Shown: positions 18,903 to 26,921 of the stretch, piece after piece | Layout of the letters: the number at the start of each line of letters is the position of its first letter | Numbering within the stretch: position 1 is the first letter of the stretch | Assembly: GCF_017349075.1 (NCBI RefSeq) | Contig: NZ_JAFMOF010000003.1 | Span: 372,001-436,000, forward strand | DNA from: Streptomyces triculaminicus | Lineage (GTDB): Bacteria > Actinomycetota > Actinomycetes > Streptomycetales > Streptomycetaceae | Direction of reading: 5' to 3' | Length of the DNA stretch: 64,000 bases | Program-made: the position numbers and the translations under genes | Notes under the pieces: generated by a model | Told to the model about the DNA's origin: nothing | Databases searched by the model: none | Seen by the model: the letters and a program-made list of their open reading frames with translations, nothing else

Positions 18903-20164
18903 GTGCGACGGATCCTCATCGTCGGAGCCGGCCAGTCCGGACTCCAGCTGGCCCTCGGCCTCCAGGCCAAGGGCTACGACGTCACCGTGATGACGAACCG
19001 CACACCGGAGGAGATCCGCACCGGGCGCGTGATGTCCACCCAGATCATGTTCCGCACGGCGCTGCGCTACGAGCGCGAGCTGGGCCTCAACTTCTGGGAG
19101 GCCCTCGCCCCGCGCGTCGAGGGCCTCGGCCTGTCCGTCGCCGGAACCCTGCCCGGCGTCCCCGGGGTGCAGCGGCTGATCGACTGGGTGGGACGGCTCG
19201 AGGGGCCCGCCCAGTCCGTCGACCAGCGGGTGAAGATGGCCGGCTGGCTGGACACCTTCGCCGAACGCGGCGGCAGGATCGTCCTCCACTGCGCCACCGT
19301 CTCGGACCTGGACTTCCTCGCCCACCGCTACGACCTCGTGCTCGTCGCGGCGGGCAAGGGCGAACTGGTGTCCCTCTTCCCCCGTGACCCCGCCCGCTCC
19401 CCTACGACACCCCGCAGCGCTCCCTCGCGCTCGCCTACGTCCACGGCCTGGGCCCCCGCGCCGAACACCCGGAGTACGACGCGGCCCGCTGCAACCTCGT
19501 CCCCGGCGCCGGCGAACTGTGGGTCATCCCCACCCTCACCACCTCCGGCCGCGCCGACATCCTCTTCTGGGAAGGCATGCCCGGCGGCCCCCTCGACGTC
19601 TTCCAGCACGTCGACGGCCCCGGCGAACACCTGGCCCGCACCCTGGAGCTGCTCGAGCGGTACGCCCCCTGGGAGTACGGCCGCGCCACCGCCGTCGAAC
19701 TCACCGACGCCCACGCCACCCTGGCCGGCCGCTACACCCCCACCGTCCGCGACCCCGTCGGACGGCTGCCCTCCGGCGGCCTGGCCCTGGGCGTCGGCGA
19801 CGCCGTCGTCGTCAACGACCCGCTCACCGGCCAGGGCTCCAACTCCGCCGCCAAGTGCGCGGCCTCGTACCTCGCCTCGATCATCGAGCGCGGCGACGAG
19901 CCCTTCGACGCCGACTGGATGCGGATGGCCTTCGAGCGGTACTGGGCCTCGGCCCGGCACGTCACCCGGTGGACCAACGCCATGCTCGGCTCACCCGCCC
20001 GGCACGTCCGCAGCCTCATCGCGGCGGCGGGCGGCCTGCAGCACGTGGCGGACCGCTTCGCCAACGGCTACGACGACCCCGCCGACTTCGAGGACTACTT
20101 CTTCGACGCGACGAAGGCGGAGGCGTTCGTGGCGGAGGCGACGGCGGTGGGGGTGGTGGGGTGA
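18903..20164 (+). pseudogene. Styrene/indole-monooxygenase-like FAD protein with apparent 1-base deletion
   Basis: This is a flavoprotein monooxygenase of the StyA type, about 420 aa once one base is restored. GTG start with GGAGG 10 nt upstream. The N-terminal part has the FAD Rossmann motif LIVGAGQSGLQLALGLQAKG. Frame 1 is good to SLFPRDPARSP, then the frame shifts by -1 at a CCCC run (19399-19402). The next frame reads YDTPQRSLALAYVHGLG and runs through LPSGGLALGVGDAVVVNDPL and TGQGSNSAAKCA to the stop at 20164. A missing C is the simplest explanation, either a sequence error or a recent mutation. It lies 36 nt after the conservon GTPase and is probably cotranscribed; no flavin reductase partner is adjacent. 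Confidence 0.82.
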
Positions 20165-20177
20165 GGGCAATGGGCGG

Positions 20178-20822
20178 CTACGCGCGCCGCTCGAGCCGCC
20201 GCAGCTCGGCGAGCTGCTCACTGGTCACCGAGGCCAGCAGCCGCTCCACCTCGCCGAGCTGCTGCCGCGCCCGGTCGCGGTGCCGCTTGTGCGCGGCGGC
20301 GAGCGTCTGCTGGGCGTTGAGGGCGTCGCGCGCCCGGGAGGCGAGGGCGGCGGCCCGCTGCTCGCCGGACCGCAGCCGCTCCACGGTGCCCGCCCGGCGC
20401 TCGGCCGCGATCGCGATCGCGTGGCCGCGCTCCACGGCCTGGCGCGGGTCGGCCCCGAGCAGGAACTGCAGGCAGGGGGAGAAGCTCCGGGCGCCCCGGT
20501 ACTGCTCCCGGGCGATCCGGCCCGCGGCCTCCCGCTCCTCCTCGAGCGCCAGCCGCGCGTCGGACAGCTCCCGGGTGAGCCGCTCGGCCTCGGCGCGCTG
20601 CTTCTTGAGCTTCTTCCCGGTGGCCGTGTAGCTGTCGGTGGCCTCCTCGGCCTGCCGGTAGAGCGCCCGCAGGCGGGTCAGCAGGGCGCTGACCGGCTGC
20701 TCGGGCGACGCGGCGGGCACCGCGCCGGCCGTCGGCGCGGGCAGGGCGAGCACGGTGCTCGCCGCGAGCGCGGCGGCGCAGGCGGCGCGACCGAGACGAC
20801 TGATGCACGGCAGGCACGGCAT
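20178..20822 (-). CDS. Secreted Ala-rich coiled-coil protein
   Basis: This 214-aa exported protein has a signal peptide (about residues 1-35, ending near TAGAVPA) and then a long charged helical region rich in Ala, Arg and Glu (LRALYRQAEEATDSYTATGK and onwards) predicted to be coiled coil. It resembles the N-terminal coiled coil of Streptomyces NlpC/P60 or M23 cell-wall hydrolases, but no catalytic domain follows before the stop. It may be a scaffold or activator of cell-wall enzymes; this is inference. The start at 20822 is chosen for the signal peptide; no good ribosome site is visible. It converges on the flavoprotein gene with 13 nt between. Confidence 0.75.
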   Translation of the reverse strand: MPCLPCISRLGRAACAAALAASTVLALPAPTAGAVPAASPEQPVSALLTRLRALYRQAEEATDSYTATGKKLKKQRAEAERLTRELSDARLALEEEREAAGRIAREQYRGARSFSPCLQFLLGADPRQAVERGHAIAIAAERRAGTVERLRSGEQRAAALASRARDALNAQQTLAAAHKRHRDRARQQLGEVERLLASVTSEQLAELRRLERRA

Positions 20823-20924
20823 GAGGCCGATCGTGCCACGCCCAGTATGACTAATAGGGGTAATTGGGGCGGAGTCTGCCCCGCCCATCCCTTGCATCAC
20901 CCGGGTGGAGTCAGCACCCAGCGG

Positions 20925-21188
20925 TCACCGCGAGGACCAGGGCCACCGGATCCGGCCCTCCGGCTGCCCCTCCGGGTCGTAGACGAACTTCCACCCCTTG
21001 GGCAGCCCGAGCCGGCGCGTCACCCCCGCCTGCACCCGCCGGTAGACGAGCACGGTGGGCGCCGCCCCTTGTTCGCCCGGCACGGGAATCCGGTAGACCT
21101 TCGGCGGCAACCCCGTATGCCCGAGCAGCACGGGCAGCACCCGCCCGTCCATGGGCCCGCCCTCGAAGGGCGTGTTCTCACTTCTCAC
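20925..21188 (-). CDS. Small conserved protein of unknown function
   Basis: This 87-aa protein begins MRSENTPFEGGPMDGRVLPV, contains a GHTGLPPKVYRIPVP stretch and a YRRVQAGVTRRLGLPKGWKFVYD segment, and ends in WPWSSR. It has no membrane segment or signal peptide. I do not recognise a characterised family, although proteins of this form (FEGGPMDG near the start) are familiar in actinomycetes. Frame-consistent codon usage and compact size support a real gene. It stands alone between the coiled-coil gene and the TetR gene. Confidence 0.65.
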   Translation of the reverse strand: MRSENTPFEGGPMDGRVLPVLLGHTGLPPKVYRIPVPGEQGAAPTVLVYRRVQAGVTRRLGLPKGWKFVYDPEGQPEGRIRWPWSSR

Positions 21189-21321
21189 CCCACCAGTCTC
21201 CGCCAGCCCACGCGCCCGGCGCTCGCGGGGCGGCGCCGAGGCTCGACGAGGAGATCACCGCCCAGTACGGCGTGGGGTAGCGGCGCCGCCTGTCGGAGCG
21301 GATCGAGAAGACCACAACGGA

Positions 21322-22044
21322 TCAGAACAGGTGCGACGCGCCCTCCACCACCGGCGCCACCCGGCGGGCGAGGTCGGCGACCGGGCCGTCGGAGGGTTCG
21401 AGGGCGAGGGCCGTGCGGGTGACGTGGGCGGTCTGGGGGTCGCTCGCCGCGGTGGCCGTCAGCATGGCCACGAAGTGGTCGACGAGCCAGTCGCGCAGTT
21501 CGGGCAGGGGTGGCTGCTTGTCCTCGTCCAGCCAGATCAGGGAGGCGGCCTCGACGGCCGATATCCACGTACGGACCATCATGCGCAGCCGTATCCCGGG
21601 GTCGGGGACGGACAGGTGGGTGAGGATCTGCGCGGCGGCGGCCCGGCGGACCTCGTCGACTATGGCGCCGGTGCGCGAGGTCTCGGCGACGCTGCCGCCC
21701 TGCAGCAGGGCGCTGTAGCCCGCGTCGTGCTGGTCGACGAAGGCGAGGTAGCGGTCGAGGGCCGCGGCGAGCCGGCCGGTGAGGGGGCCGGTGGGGGTCT
21801 CGGCGAAGCACAGTTCGAGGTCGTCGGCGGCGCTGCGCAGGGCCGCCTCGTACAACTGCGGCTTGCCGCCGGGGAAGTAGCGGTAGACCAGCGGCCGGGA
21901 GACCTCGGCGGCGGCCGCGACGTCGTCGAGGGAGACGTCCTCCGGGGCCCGGTGGGCGAACAGGCCGAGCGCGGCGCTTATCAGCTGGGCGCGGCGCTCG
22001 GTGACGCTGAGCCTGCGGTAGGAGGTGGTTCCGCTGCCGGTCAT
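21322..22044 (-). CDS. TetR-family transcriptional regulator
   Basis: This 240-aa regulator has an N-terminal TetR helix-turn-helix (RRAQLISAALGLFAHRAPED, then VSLDDVAAAAEVSRPLVYRYF). A large helical ligand-binding domain follows (LRMMVRTWISAVEAASLIWL). It lies 42 bp downstream of the AurF-like diiron gene on the same strand, so it could be cotranscribed and could control the divergent diiron pair, though no operator was identified. The C terminus is longer than average for the family. Confidence 0.92.
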   Translation of the reverse strand: MTGSGTTSYRRLSVTERRAQLISAALGLFAHRAPEDVSLDDVAAAAEVSRPLVYRYFPGGKPQLYEAALRSAADDLELCFAETPTGPLTGRLAAALDRYLAFVDQHDAGYSALLQGGSVAETSRTGAIVDEVRRAAAAQILTHLSVPDPGIRLRMMVRTWISAVEAASLIWLDEDKQPPLPELRDWLVDHFVAMLTATAASDPQTAHVTRTALALEPSDGPVADLARRVAPVVEGASHLF

Positions 22045-22086
22045 GCCTCGCAGGGTAACCGGCCGGGGGAGACCGGAGGGCCCGGC

Positions 22087-23022
22087 TCAGGCCAGCAGGC
22101 CGGAGCTCTTCCACAGCCGTCGTCCGACGCCCCTCATGAGGCCGATGTCGTCGAGGAAGTCGGTCAGCCGTTCGGCGCCGGCCCGCATCACCTCGCGCCG
22201 GTGGCCGCTGGCGCGGACCTGGGCGACGGCCTCGCGGCGGTCGAGGCCGGCGTTGGTGTAGACGGCCGGGTTGACGAAGGCGAGGGAGAAGACGCGGGCC
22301 GCCTCGCCGGCGCTGATGCGGGTGAGTTCCGCCTCCCAGCGCGGGGCGGTCGCCATCTGGCGGCGCAGCTCCTCGCGCGCGTAGCGGACGTGGCGGGCCT
22401 CCTCCACGACGTGGATGCGGGTGATGCCGCGGACGAGCGGCTGGACGCGCTCGTCGGGGAAGGTCAGGCGCTGCATGTGGTCGAGGATCTCCTCGCCGAG
22501 GAGCGTGCAGGTGAAGGAGCCCGGGGTGGTGGAGACCGTCTTGAGGACCCTGGCGAGATTGTGGTGCAGGGGGCCGACGGGGTAGGTGGGGCCGCCGACC
22601 TTGTGGATCATCCGGGCGAACATCTTCGAGTGCCGGCACTCGTCGGCGATCTCGGTGAGGGCGTAGCGTACGTGCGCGCTGGTGACCGGCTTGTCGTAGA
22701 TGTGACGGACCAGCAGCTGCATCAGGATGATCTCGAACCAGATGCCCAGCGACCCGAGCGAGGCCAGCTCGTGCCGGGCCAGCTCCATGCGCTGCTCCTC
22801 GGGCATTCTGCGCCACAGCGGGGTGCCGTAGAGGGATATCAGCTCCGGCGGGAGGAGCCATTTGCCGGGCTCGAGGGGAGCGTCCCAGTCCAGTTCGGTG
22901 TCGGGGTCGAAGGAGTGCCTGGCGGAGGATTCCAGCAGTCGCTCGGCGACGCGCTCACGGTCCTTGAGGGGGCCGAGTGCGTCCTGGGGCCGGAGTGAGT
23001 GCCGATCAGACGCCGTCGTCAT
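22087..23022 (-). CDS. AurF-like diiron oxygenase
   Basis: This 311-aa member of the AurF (p-aminobenzoate N-oxygenase) diiron family is related to ribonucleotide-reductase R2 folds. Candidate iron ligands sit in EIADECRHSKMFARM, LLGEEILDHM and HVVEEARHVRYAREE, giving the expected repeated E-x2-H pattern. ATG 23022 is chosen because GAGGTGG lies 8 nt upstream; the in-frame GTG at 23034 has no better site. It is transcribed divergently from the ferritin-like gene and followed by a TetR gene. AurF oxidises aryl amines, but no biosynthetic cluster is present here, so the substrate is unknown. Confidence 0.85.
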   Translation of the reverse strand: MTTASDRHSLRPQDALGPLKDRERVAERLLESSARHSFDPDTELDWDAPLEPGKWLLPPELISLYGTPLWRRMPEEQRMELARHELASLGSLGIWFEIILMQLLVRHIYDKPVTSAHVRYALTEIADECRHSKMFARMIHKVGGPTYPVGPLHHNLARVLKTVSTTPGSFTCTLLGEEILDHMQRLTFPDERVQPLVRGITRIHVVEEARHVRYAREELRRQMATAPRWEAELTRISAGEAARVFSLAFVNPAVYTNAGLDRREAVAQVRASGHRREVMRAGAERLTDFLDDIGLMRGVGRRLWKSSGLLA

Positions 23023-23104
23023 GGCCGATTCCACCTCAGATCGGGGTTACCCGGGGTACGTTCTTATGAGACTGCGTGTCAGCAAGGTGGGTCAAGCCCC
23101 GCAC

Positions 23105-23140
23105 GAGACAGGACCTGAGACAGGACACGAGACAGGAGGC
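23105..23140 (+). repeat. Three tandem 12-bp repeats (GAGACAGGA core) over the ribosome site of the ferritin-like gene
   Basis: Units 23105-23116, 23117-23128 and 23129-23140 all begin GAGACAGGA and differ in the last three bases. The third supplies the GGAGG used by the ATG at 23147. Confidence 0.85.
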
Positions 23141-23146
23141 GCGACG

Positions 23147-24244
23147 ATGACGACGCGCGAACCCTACGTCCACGACCCCGGTACCGCCGTTTGGGAGATC
23201 CCCGCCACCGGCGCCGCCCGCTTCGGCTGGGACTACGACGACGGCCGAGAACGGCTCCTCGCCCTCTACCAGAAGGGCAAGGACAAGCAGTGGGACGCCG
23301 CCAAGCGCATCGACTGGGACCTGGAGGTCGACCCGTACGACCCGCTGGGCGTCCCCGACGAGAACATGACCGTCTACGGCACCCCGTACTGGGACCGGAT
23401 GAGCGAGCGCAACAGGCGCGACATGCGCCGCCACTACGCCTCGTGGCAGTTCAGCCAGTTCCTGCACGGTGAGCAGGGGGCGCTGGTGTGCGCCAGCCGC
23501 ATCGTGGAGTCCGTGCCCGACGTGGACGCCAAGTTCTACTCCGCCACCCAGGCCATGGACGAGGCCCGGCATGTGGAGATCTACAGCCGGTTCCTGCACG
23601 AGAAGATCGGAATGCTCTATCCGGTCAATTCCAGCCTTCAGTCGCTGCTCGACGACACCCTGCGCGATTCCCGCTGGGACATGCCGTATCTCGGTATGCA
23701 GGTGCTCATCGAGGGCCTCGCCCTCGCCGCCTTCGGCATGCTGCGCGACGTGACCAAGAAGCCGCTGCCCCATCAGATTCTCGCCTATGTGATGCAGGAC
23801 GAGGCGCGCCATGTCGCTTTCGGCCGTCTGGCCCTGAGGGACTACTACCGGCAGCTTTCCGACGCCGAACTCCGCGAGCGCGAGGAGTTCGTGATCGAGG
23901 GCTGCTATCTGATGCGCGACCGGCTGCGCGGCGAGGAGGTGCTGGCCGATTTCGGCATCCCGGCCGCGGACGCCTCCGAACTCAGCGAGCGGTCCGAATA
24001 TCTGCAGATCTTCCGGAAGTTGCTGTTCAGTCGCATCGTGCCGTGTGTGAAGGACATCGGCCTGTGGGGTGAAGGGCTCCGGCGCGCCTACGTCGACATG
24101 GGGGTGTTCGACATGGGCGACGCCAGCCTCGATCAGCTGATGGCCCAGGACGAGGAGATCGCCGATCAGCTCGACGCCCGCCGTTTCGCGGCGGAGGAGG
24201 CCGCCCGTACCGCCGAGATCGCGGAGACGATCGCGGAAGGGTAA
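23147..24244 (+). CDS. Ferritin-like diiron protein (R2-like helical domain)
   Basis: This 365-aa protein is built mostly of helices with two diiron-ligand motifs, ATQAMDEARHVEIYSRFLHE and AYVMQDEARHVAFGRLAL, plus Glu residues in HGEQGAL and IEGLALAAFG, as in ferritin-like oxidases and hydroxylases. ATG 23147 has GGAGG 7 nt upstream. The start is 124 bp from the divergent AurF-like diiron gene, so two diiron oxygenase candidates share one control region next to a TetR gene. The reaction is unknown; oxidation of an amine, lipid or carrier-bound substrate would fit the family. The C-terminal 40 residues are charged (DEEIADQLDARRFAAEEAA). Confidence 0.85.
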   Translation: MTTREPYVHDPGTAVWEIPATGAARFGWDYDDGRERLLALYQKGKDKQWDAAKRIDWDLEVDPYDPLGVPDENMTVYGTPYWDRMSERNRRDMRRHYASWQFSQFLHGEQGALVCASRIVESVPDVDAKFYSATQAMDEARHVEIYSRFLHEKIGMLYPVNSSLQSLLDDTLRDSRWDMPYLGMQVLIEGLALAAFGMLRDVTKKPLPHQILAYVMQDEARHVAFGRLALRDYYRQLSDAELREREEFVIEGCYLMRDRLRGEEVLADFGIPAADASELSERSEYLQIFRKLLFSRIVPCVKDIGLWGEGLRRAYVDMGVFDMGDASLDQLMAQDEEIADQLDARRFAAEEAARTAEIAETIAEG

Positions 24245-24399
24245 CGGTCGTGTTCATGTCGAGGGGCTTTACACAGGACTCGTGCGTGTTCTGTCCGAAT
24301 GTCGTGAGGGATGCGTTACTCCGGAACGGAATGCGGTAAACGGCCGTCTACGCGGGCAGGAACCTTTCAGGTTGCGCGGGGGGATGGGGGGACAAGTCC

Positions 24400-25218
24400 A
24401 TGGCTCGCTTGACTGCCCGTAGTCGGCACATCGCGATCGCGGTGGGAGGGGTAATGGCTCTCGCGGGGGTGATATCGGGAACGGTGGCCGTCGCTACAGA
24501 GGATTCGGGTAACTCCAGTGGTACGAGTTCGGTGGAGTTGACCGTTCCGTCATCGTCGGACGCCACCCGGAGCAAGCCCACCACCCCACCCGCCGACCCC
24601 GGCCCCAGCGGCCCCGTGTCGTCGGAGATGGCCCACGAGACCGAGCGCGGCGGCAAGTCCGTGGCCCTGACGATCGACGACGGCCCCGACCCCAAGTGGA
24701 CCCCGAAGACCCTCGCCGTCCTGAAGAAGTACGGCATCAAGGCCACCTTCTGCATGATCGGCCCGTCCGCCAAGGCCTACCCCGACCTCGTCAGGAAGGT
24801 CCTCGCCGACGGCCACCGCCTCTGCGACCACTCGGTCGACCACAACACCGCGATGGACAAGCGCTCCGAGGACTACCAGAAACAGCAGATCCTCGACGCC
24901 AAGAAGATGATCGAAGACGTGGCCGACGGCGCCAAGGTCCGCTACTACCGCGCCCCCGGCGGCGCCTTCACCCCCTACAGCCGCCAGCTCGCCGCCGCCA
25001 ACGGCATGCGCCCCCTGGGCTGGAGCGTCGACACCCACGACTGGCAGCGCCCGGGCGTGGACCGCATCGTCGAAACGGTCAAGCACGAGATCGCCAACGG
25101 CCCGATCATCCTCTTCCACGACGGCGGCGGAGAACGCAGCCAGAGCGTCGAGGCCCTGTCCCGCTGCATCGACTGGCTGAAGGAGGAGGGATACGGCTTC
25201 GACTTCCCGAAGATCTGA
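24400..25218 (+). CDS. Secreted polysaccharide deacetylase (NodB/CE4)
   Basis: This 272-aa exported or membrane-anchored CE4 deacetylase probably removes acetyl groups from a cell-wall or extracellular polymer. The N terminus has a membrane/signal segment (HIAIAVGGVMALAGVISGTV, about 9-30) and a Ser/Thr/Pro linker to about residue 75. The NodB domain has TIDDGPDP (Asp 93/94), the zinc pair in CDHSVDH (His 144, His 148), RAPGG, DTHDWQRPG and LFHDGG. All five family motifs are intact. The ATG follows a GGGGGGACA stretch. The gene converges on tRNA-Arg. Confidence 0.93.
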   Translation: MARLTARSRHIAIAVGGVMALAGVISGTVAVATEDSGNSSGTSSVELTVPSSSDATRSKPTTPPADPGPSGPVSSEMAHETERGGKSVALTIDDGPDPKWTPKTLAVLKKYGIKATFCMIGPSAKAYPDLVRKVLADGHRLCDHSVDHNTAMDKRSEDYQKQQILDAKKMIEDVADGAKVRYYRAPGGAFTPYSRQLAAANGMRPLGWSVDTHDWQRPGVDRIVETVKHEIANGPIILFHDGGGERSQSVEALSRCIDWLKEEGYGFDFPKI

Positions 25219-25287
25219 CGCGTCTTCGGGACGGCCCCATGAAGTCCGTGCCGTTCGCGGCGAGAGCCTTGGGAAGTGCTCCTACGC

Positions 25288-25332
25288 AAAAGACCCCGCT
25301 CCCAGCGAAACCGCTGGCGGCGGGGTCTTCCG
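25288..25332 (-). terminator. Terminator downstream of tRNA-Arg
   Basis: On the minus strand AAGACCCCGC pairs with GCGGGGTCTT around an inner hairpin (CCAGCGG...), followed by TTTT. It may also stop the convergent deacetylase transcript. Confidence 0.75.
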
Positions 25333-25347
25333 GCACTTCGATCGAAG

Positions 25348-25419
25348 TGCCCCCGGCAGGATTCGAACCTGCGCACACGGCTCCGGAGGCCGTTGCTCTA
25401 TCCCCTGAGCTACGGGGGC
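25348..25419 (-). tRNA. tRNA-Arg (anticodon CCG)
   Basis: This 72-nt cloverleaf on the minus strand has acceptor stem GCCCCCG/CGGGGGC with discriminator A, D arm GCTC...GAGC, anticodon stem ACGGC/GCCGT with loop CTCCGGA (anticodon CCG, reading CGG), and T arm GCAGG-TTCGAAT-CCTGC. CCA is not encoded. The 3' end runs into an 18-bp perfect palindrome, and a terminator follows. Confidence 0.95.
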
Positions 25420-25591
25420 GTGTCATCCGGCGGCTTTCGCTCGCGGCGACGGGTAGAACACTACCAGCTTCGGGTGGGTGGACGGCAACGGTGATCGAAT
25501 CGGGGGCGGGAGCGGGCCGGGAGGTCGCTCGGGTGGGGTGGAAGTGGGGAAAAGCCGGACGGCGGGGTGGGGGCGCGCCTACTCTCGGGGT

Positions 25592-26016
25592 GTGCCTGGC
25601 TTGTCCGGCCGGGTCCTTGTTGTCGACGACAACAAGGTCATCCGGCAGTTGATCAGGGTCAACCTCGAGCTCGAAGGCTTCGAGGTCGTGACCGCGGCCG
25701 ATGGTGCCGAGTGTCTGGAGATCGTGCACCGGGTACGTCCCGACGTGGTCACCCTGGACGTGGTGATGCCCCGGCTGGACGGGTTGCGGACGGCGGCGCG
25801 GCTGCGGGCCGACGCGCGGACGCGGGACATTCCGGTGGCGATCATCAGTGCCTGCACCCAGTTCCCGGTGGAGAGCGGGTGGTCCGCGGGGTGGACGCGT
25901 TCCTGGCGAAGCCGTTCGAGCCGGCGGAGATGGTGCGGCTCGTCCGGAGGCTGGCGGGCCGGCCGGGGGGAGGGGGCTCCGGGGATCCCGAGCCCGTCGT
26001 CCGTCCCGCAGGGTGA
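25592..26016 (+). pseudogene. Single-domain response regulator with apparent 1-base deletion
   Basis: This is a receiver-only response regulator of about 141 aa once one base is restored. GTG start at 25592: VPGLSGRVLVVDDNKVIRQL with the acidic pair DD, phosphoacceptor Asp in VVTLDVVMPRLDG, and Ser/Ala of IISACT. At about 25865-25880 the frame moves by -1; the continuing frame carries the conserved Lys in VDAFLAKPFEPAEMVRLV and ends at 26016. As sequenced, the first frame runs on to 26368 over unrelated sequence. An orphan receiver at this place, before the ArgRS-like gene and lysA, is what I recall from other Streptomyces. Confidence 0.8.
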
Positions 26017-26060
26017 AACCGGTTCGCGGAGGGGGGCACCCTCTCCCCTAGGCTTGCCCT

Positions 26061-26906
26061 GTGACCCCCGCCGATCTCACCCGCACCGTGTTGCACACCG
26101 TGCGCTGCGCCGTCGAGGCGGACGAGCTGCCCGCCGTCGTGCCGGAGCGGGTCAGTGTGCGGGTTCCGCCGCGGCCGGGGTGCGGCGACTACGCCACCAA
26201 CGTCGCCCTGCGCGTCGCCCAGGAGACCGGCCGGCCCGCGCACGAGGTCGCCGAGGTGCTCCGGCGGCGGCTCGCCCGCCGGCCCGGCATCGCCCATGTC
26301 GAGATCGCCGGACCGGGGTTCCTCAACATCACCCTCGCGAGCGACGCGGGGGCAGGGATCGTCCGTGACCTGCTCGGCGGCGACAGCGGCGACAGTAAGG
26401 AAAGTGGCGGCCTCCACGGCGAGCCCCTTCCGCTCTCTCCCGCCCCCGCCCTCGTCGCCCGGCTCGGCTCCGACGCCGCGCGGTGGGCCCTGTTGTGCCC
26501 GCCCGGGCTGGACCGGGACCTGCTGCTGGTGCAGCGGGAGGCCAACCCCCTCTTCCGGGTGCGGTACGCCCACGCCCGTACCCACGCCCTCGTACGCAAC
26601 GCCCGTGACCTCGGGTTCGACGCCGTGCCCGGCGACGTCGACGAGGCGAGCGCCGCGCCGCTGCTCGCCGCCCTCGGCGACCACTCCCGCGTGAGCTCCA
26701 CGCGCGCCCCCGAGCGACTCGCCCGGCATCTCGAGCGGGTCGCCGACGCGTTTCTGCGGTGGCAGGCCGGCTGTCCCACGCTGCCGCGCGGGGACGAGAA
26801 ACCCTCGGTCGTCCACCGAGCCCGCCTGGCCCTCGCCGAGGCCACGGGCAAGGTGCTCGCCGACGGCCTGAACCAGCTCGGCATCACCGCACCCGTACAT
26901 CTGTAA
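26061..26906 (+). CDS. ArgRS-like protein without catalytic core (Add1 + DALR domains)
   Basis: This 281-aa protein matches both ends of arginyl-tRNA synthetase but not its middle. Residues about 30-100 resemble the N-terminal Add1 domain (GDYATNVALRVAQETGRPAH, IAGPGFLNITL). Residues about 135-281 resemble the DALR anticodon-binding domain (SDAARWALL, NPLFRVRYAHARTHALV, LADGLNQLGITAP). The HIGH and KMSKS motifs and the Rossmann core are absent, so it cannot aminoacylate. GTG start at 26061; lysA begins 15 nt after the stop. In corynebacteria a full argS forms an operon with lysA, so this looks like a reduced relic or a tRNA-binding regulator; the role is inference. Confidence 0.82.
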   Translation: MTPADLTRTVLHTVRCAVEADELPAVVPERVSVRVPPRPGCGDYATNVALRVAQETGRPAHEVAEVLRRRLARRPGIAHVEIAGPGFLNITLASDAGAGIVRDLLGGDSGDSKESGGLHGEPLPLSPAPALVARLGSDAARWALLCPPGLDRDLLLVQREANPLFRVRYAHARTHALVRNARDLGFDAVPGDVDEASAAPLLAALGDHSRVSSTRAPERLARHLERVADAFLRWQAGCPTLPRGDEKPSVVHRARLALAEATGKVLADGLNQLGITAPVHL

Positions 26907-26921
26907 AAGGGGATCGCCACC

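Noticed and set aside
16600..19410. Programmed -1 ribosomal frameshifting in the conservon kinase and flavoprotein genes
   Set aside because: No X-XXY-YYZ slippery heptamer with a pseudoknot is apparent, and two further genes show the same one-base loss, so sequence errors are simpler.
23105..23140. Short tandem repeats as a CRISPR remnant
   Set aside because: The units are 12 bp, contiguous and have no spacers; no cas genes are present.
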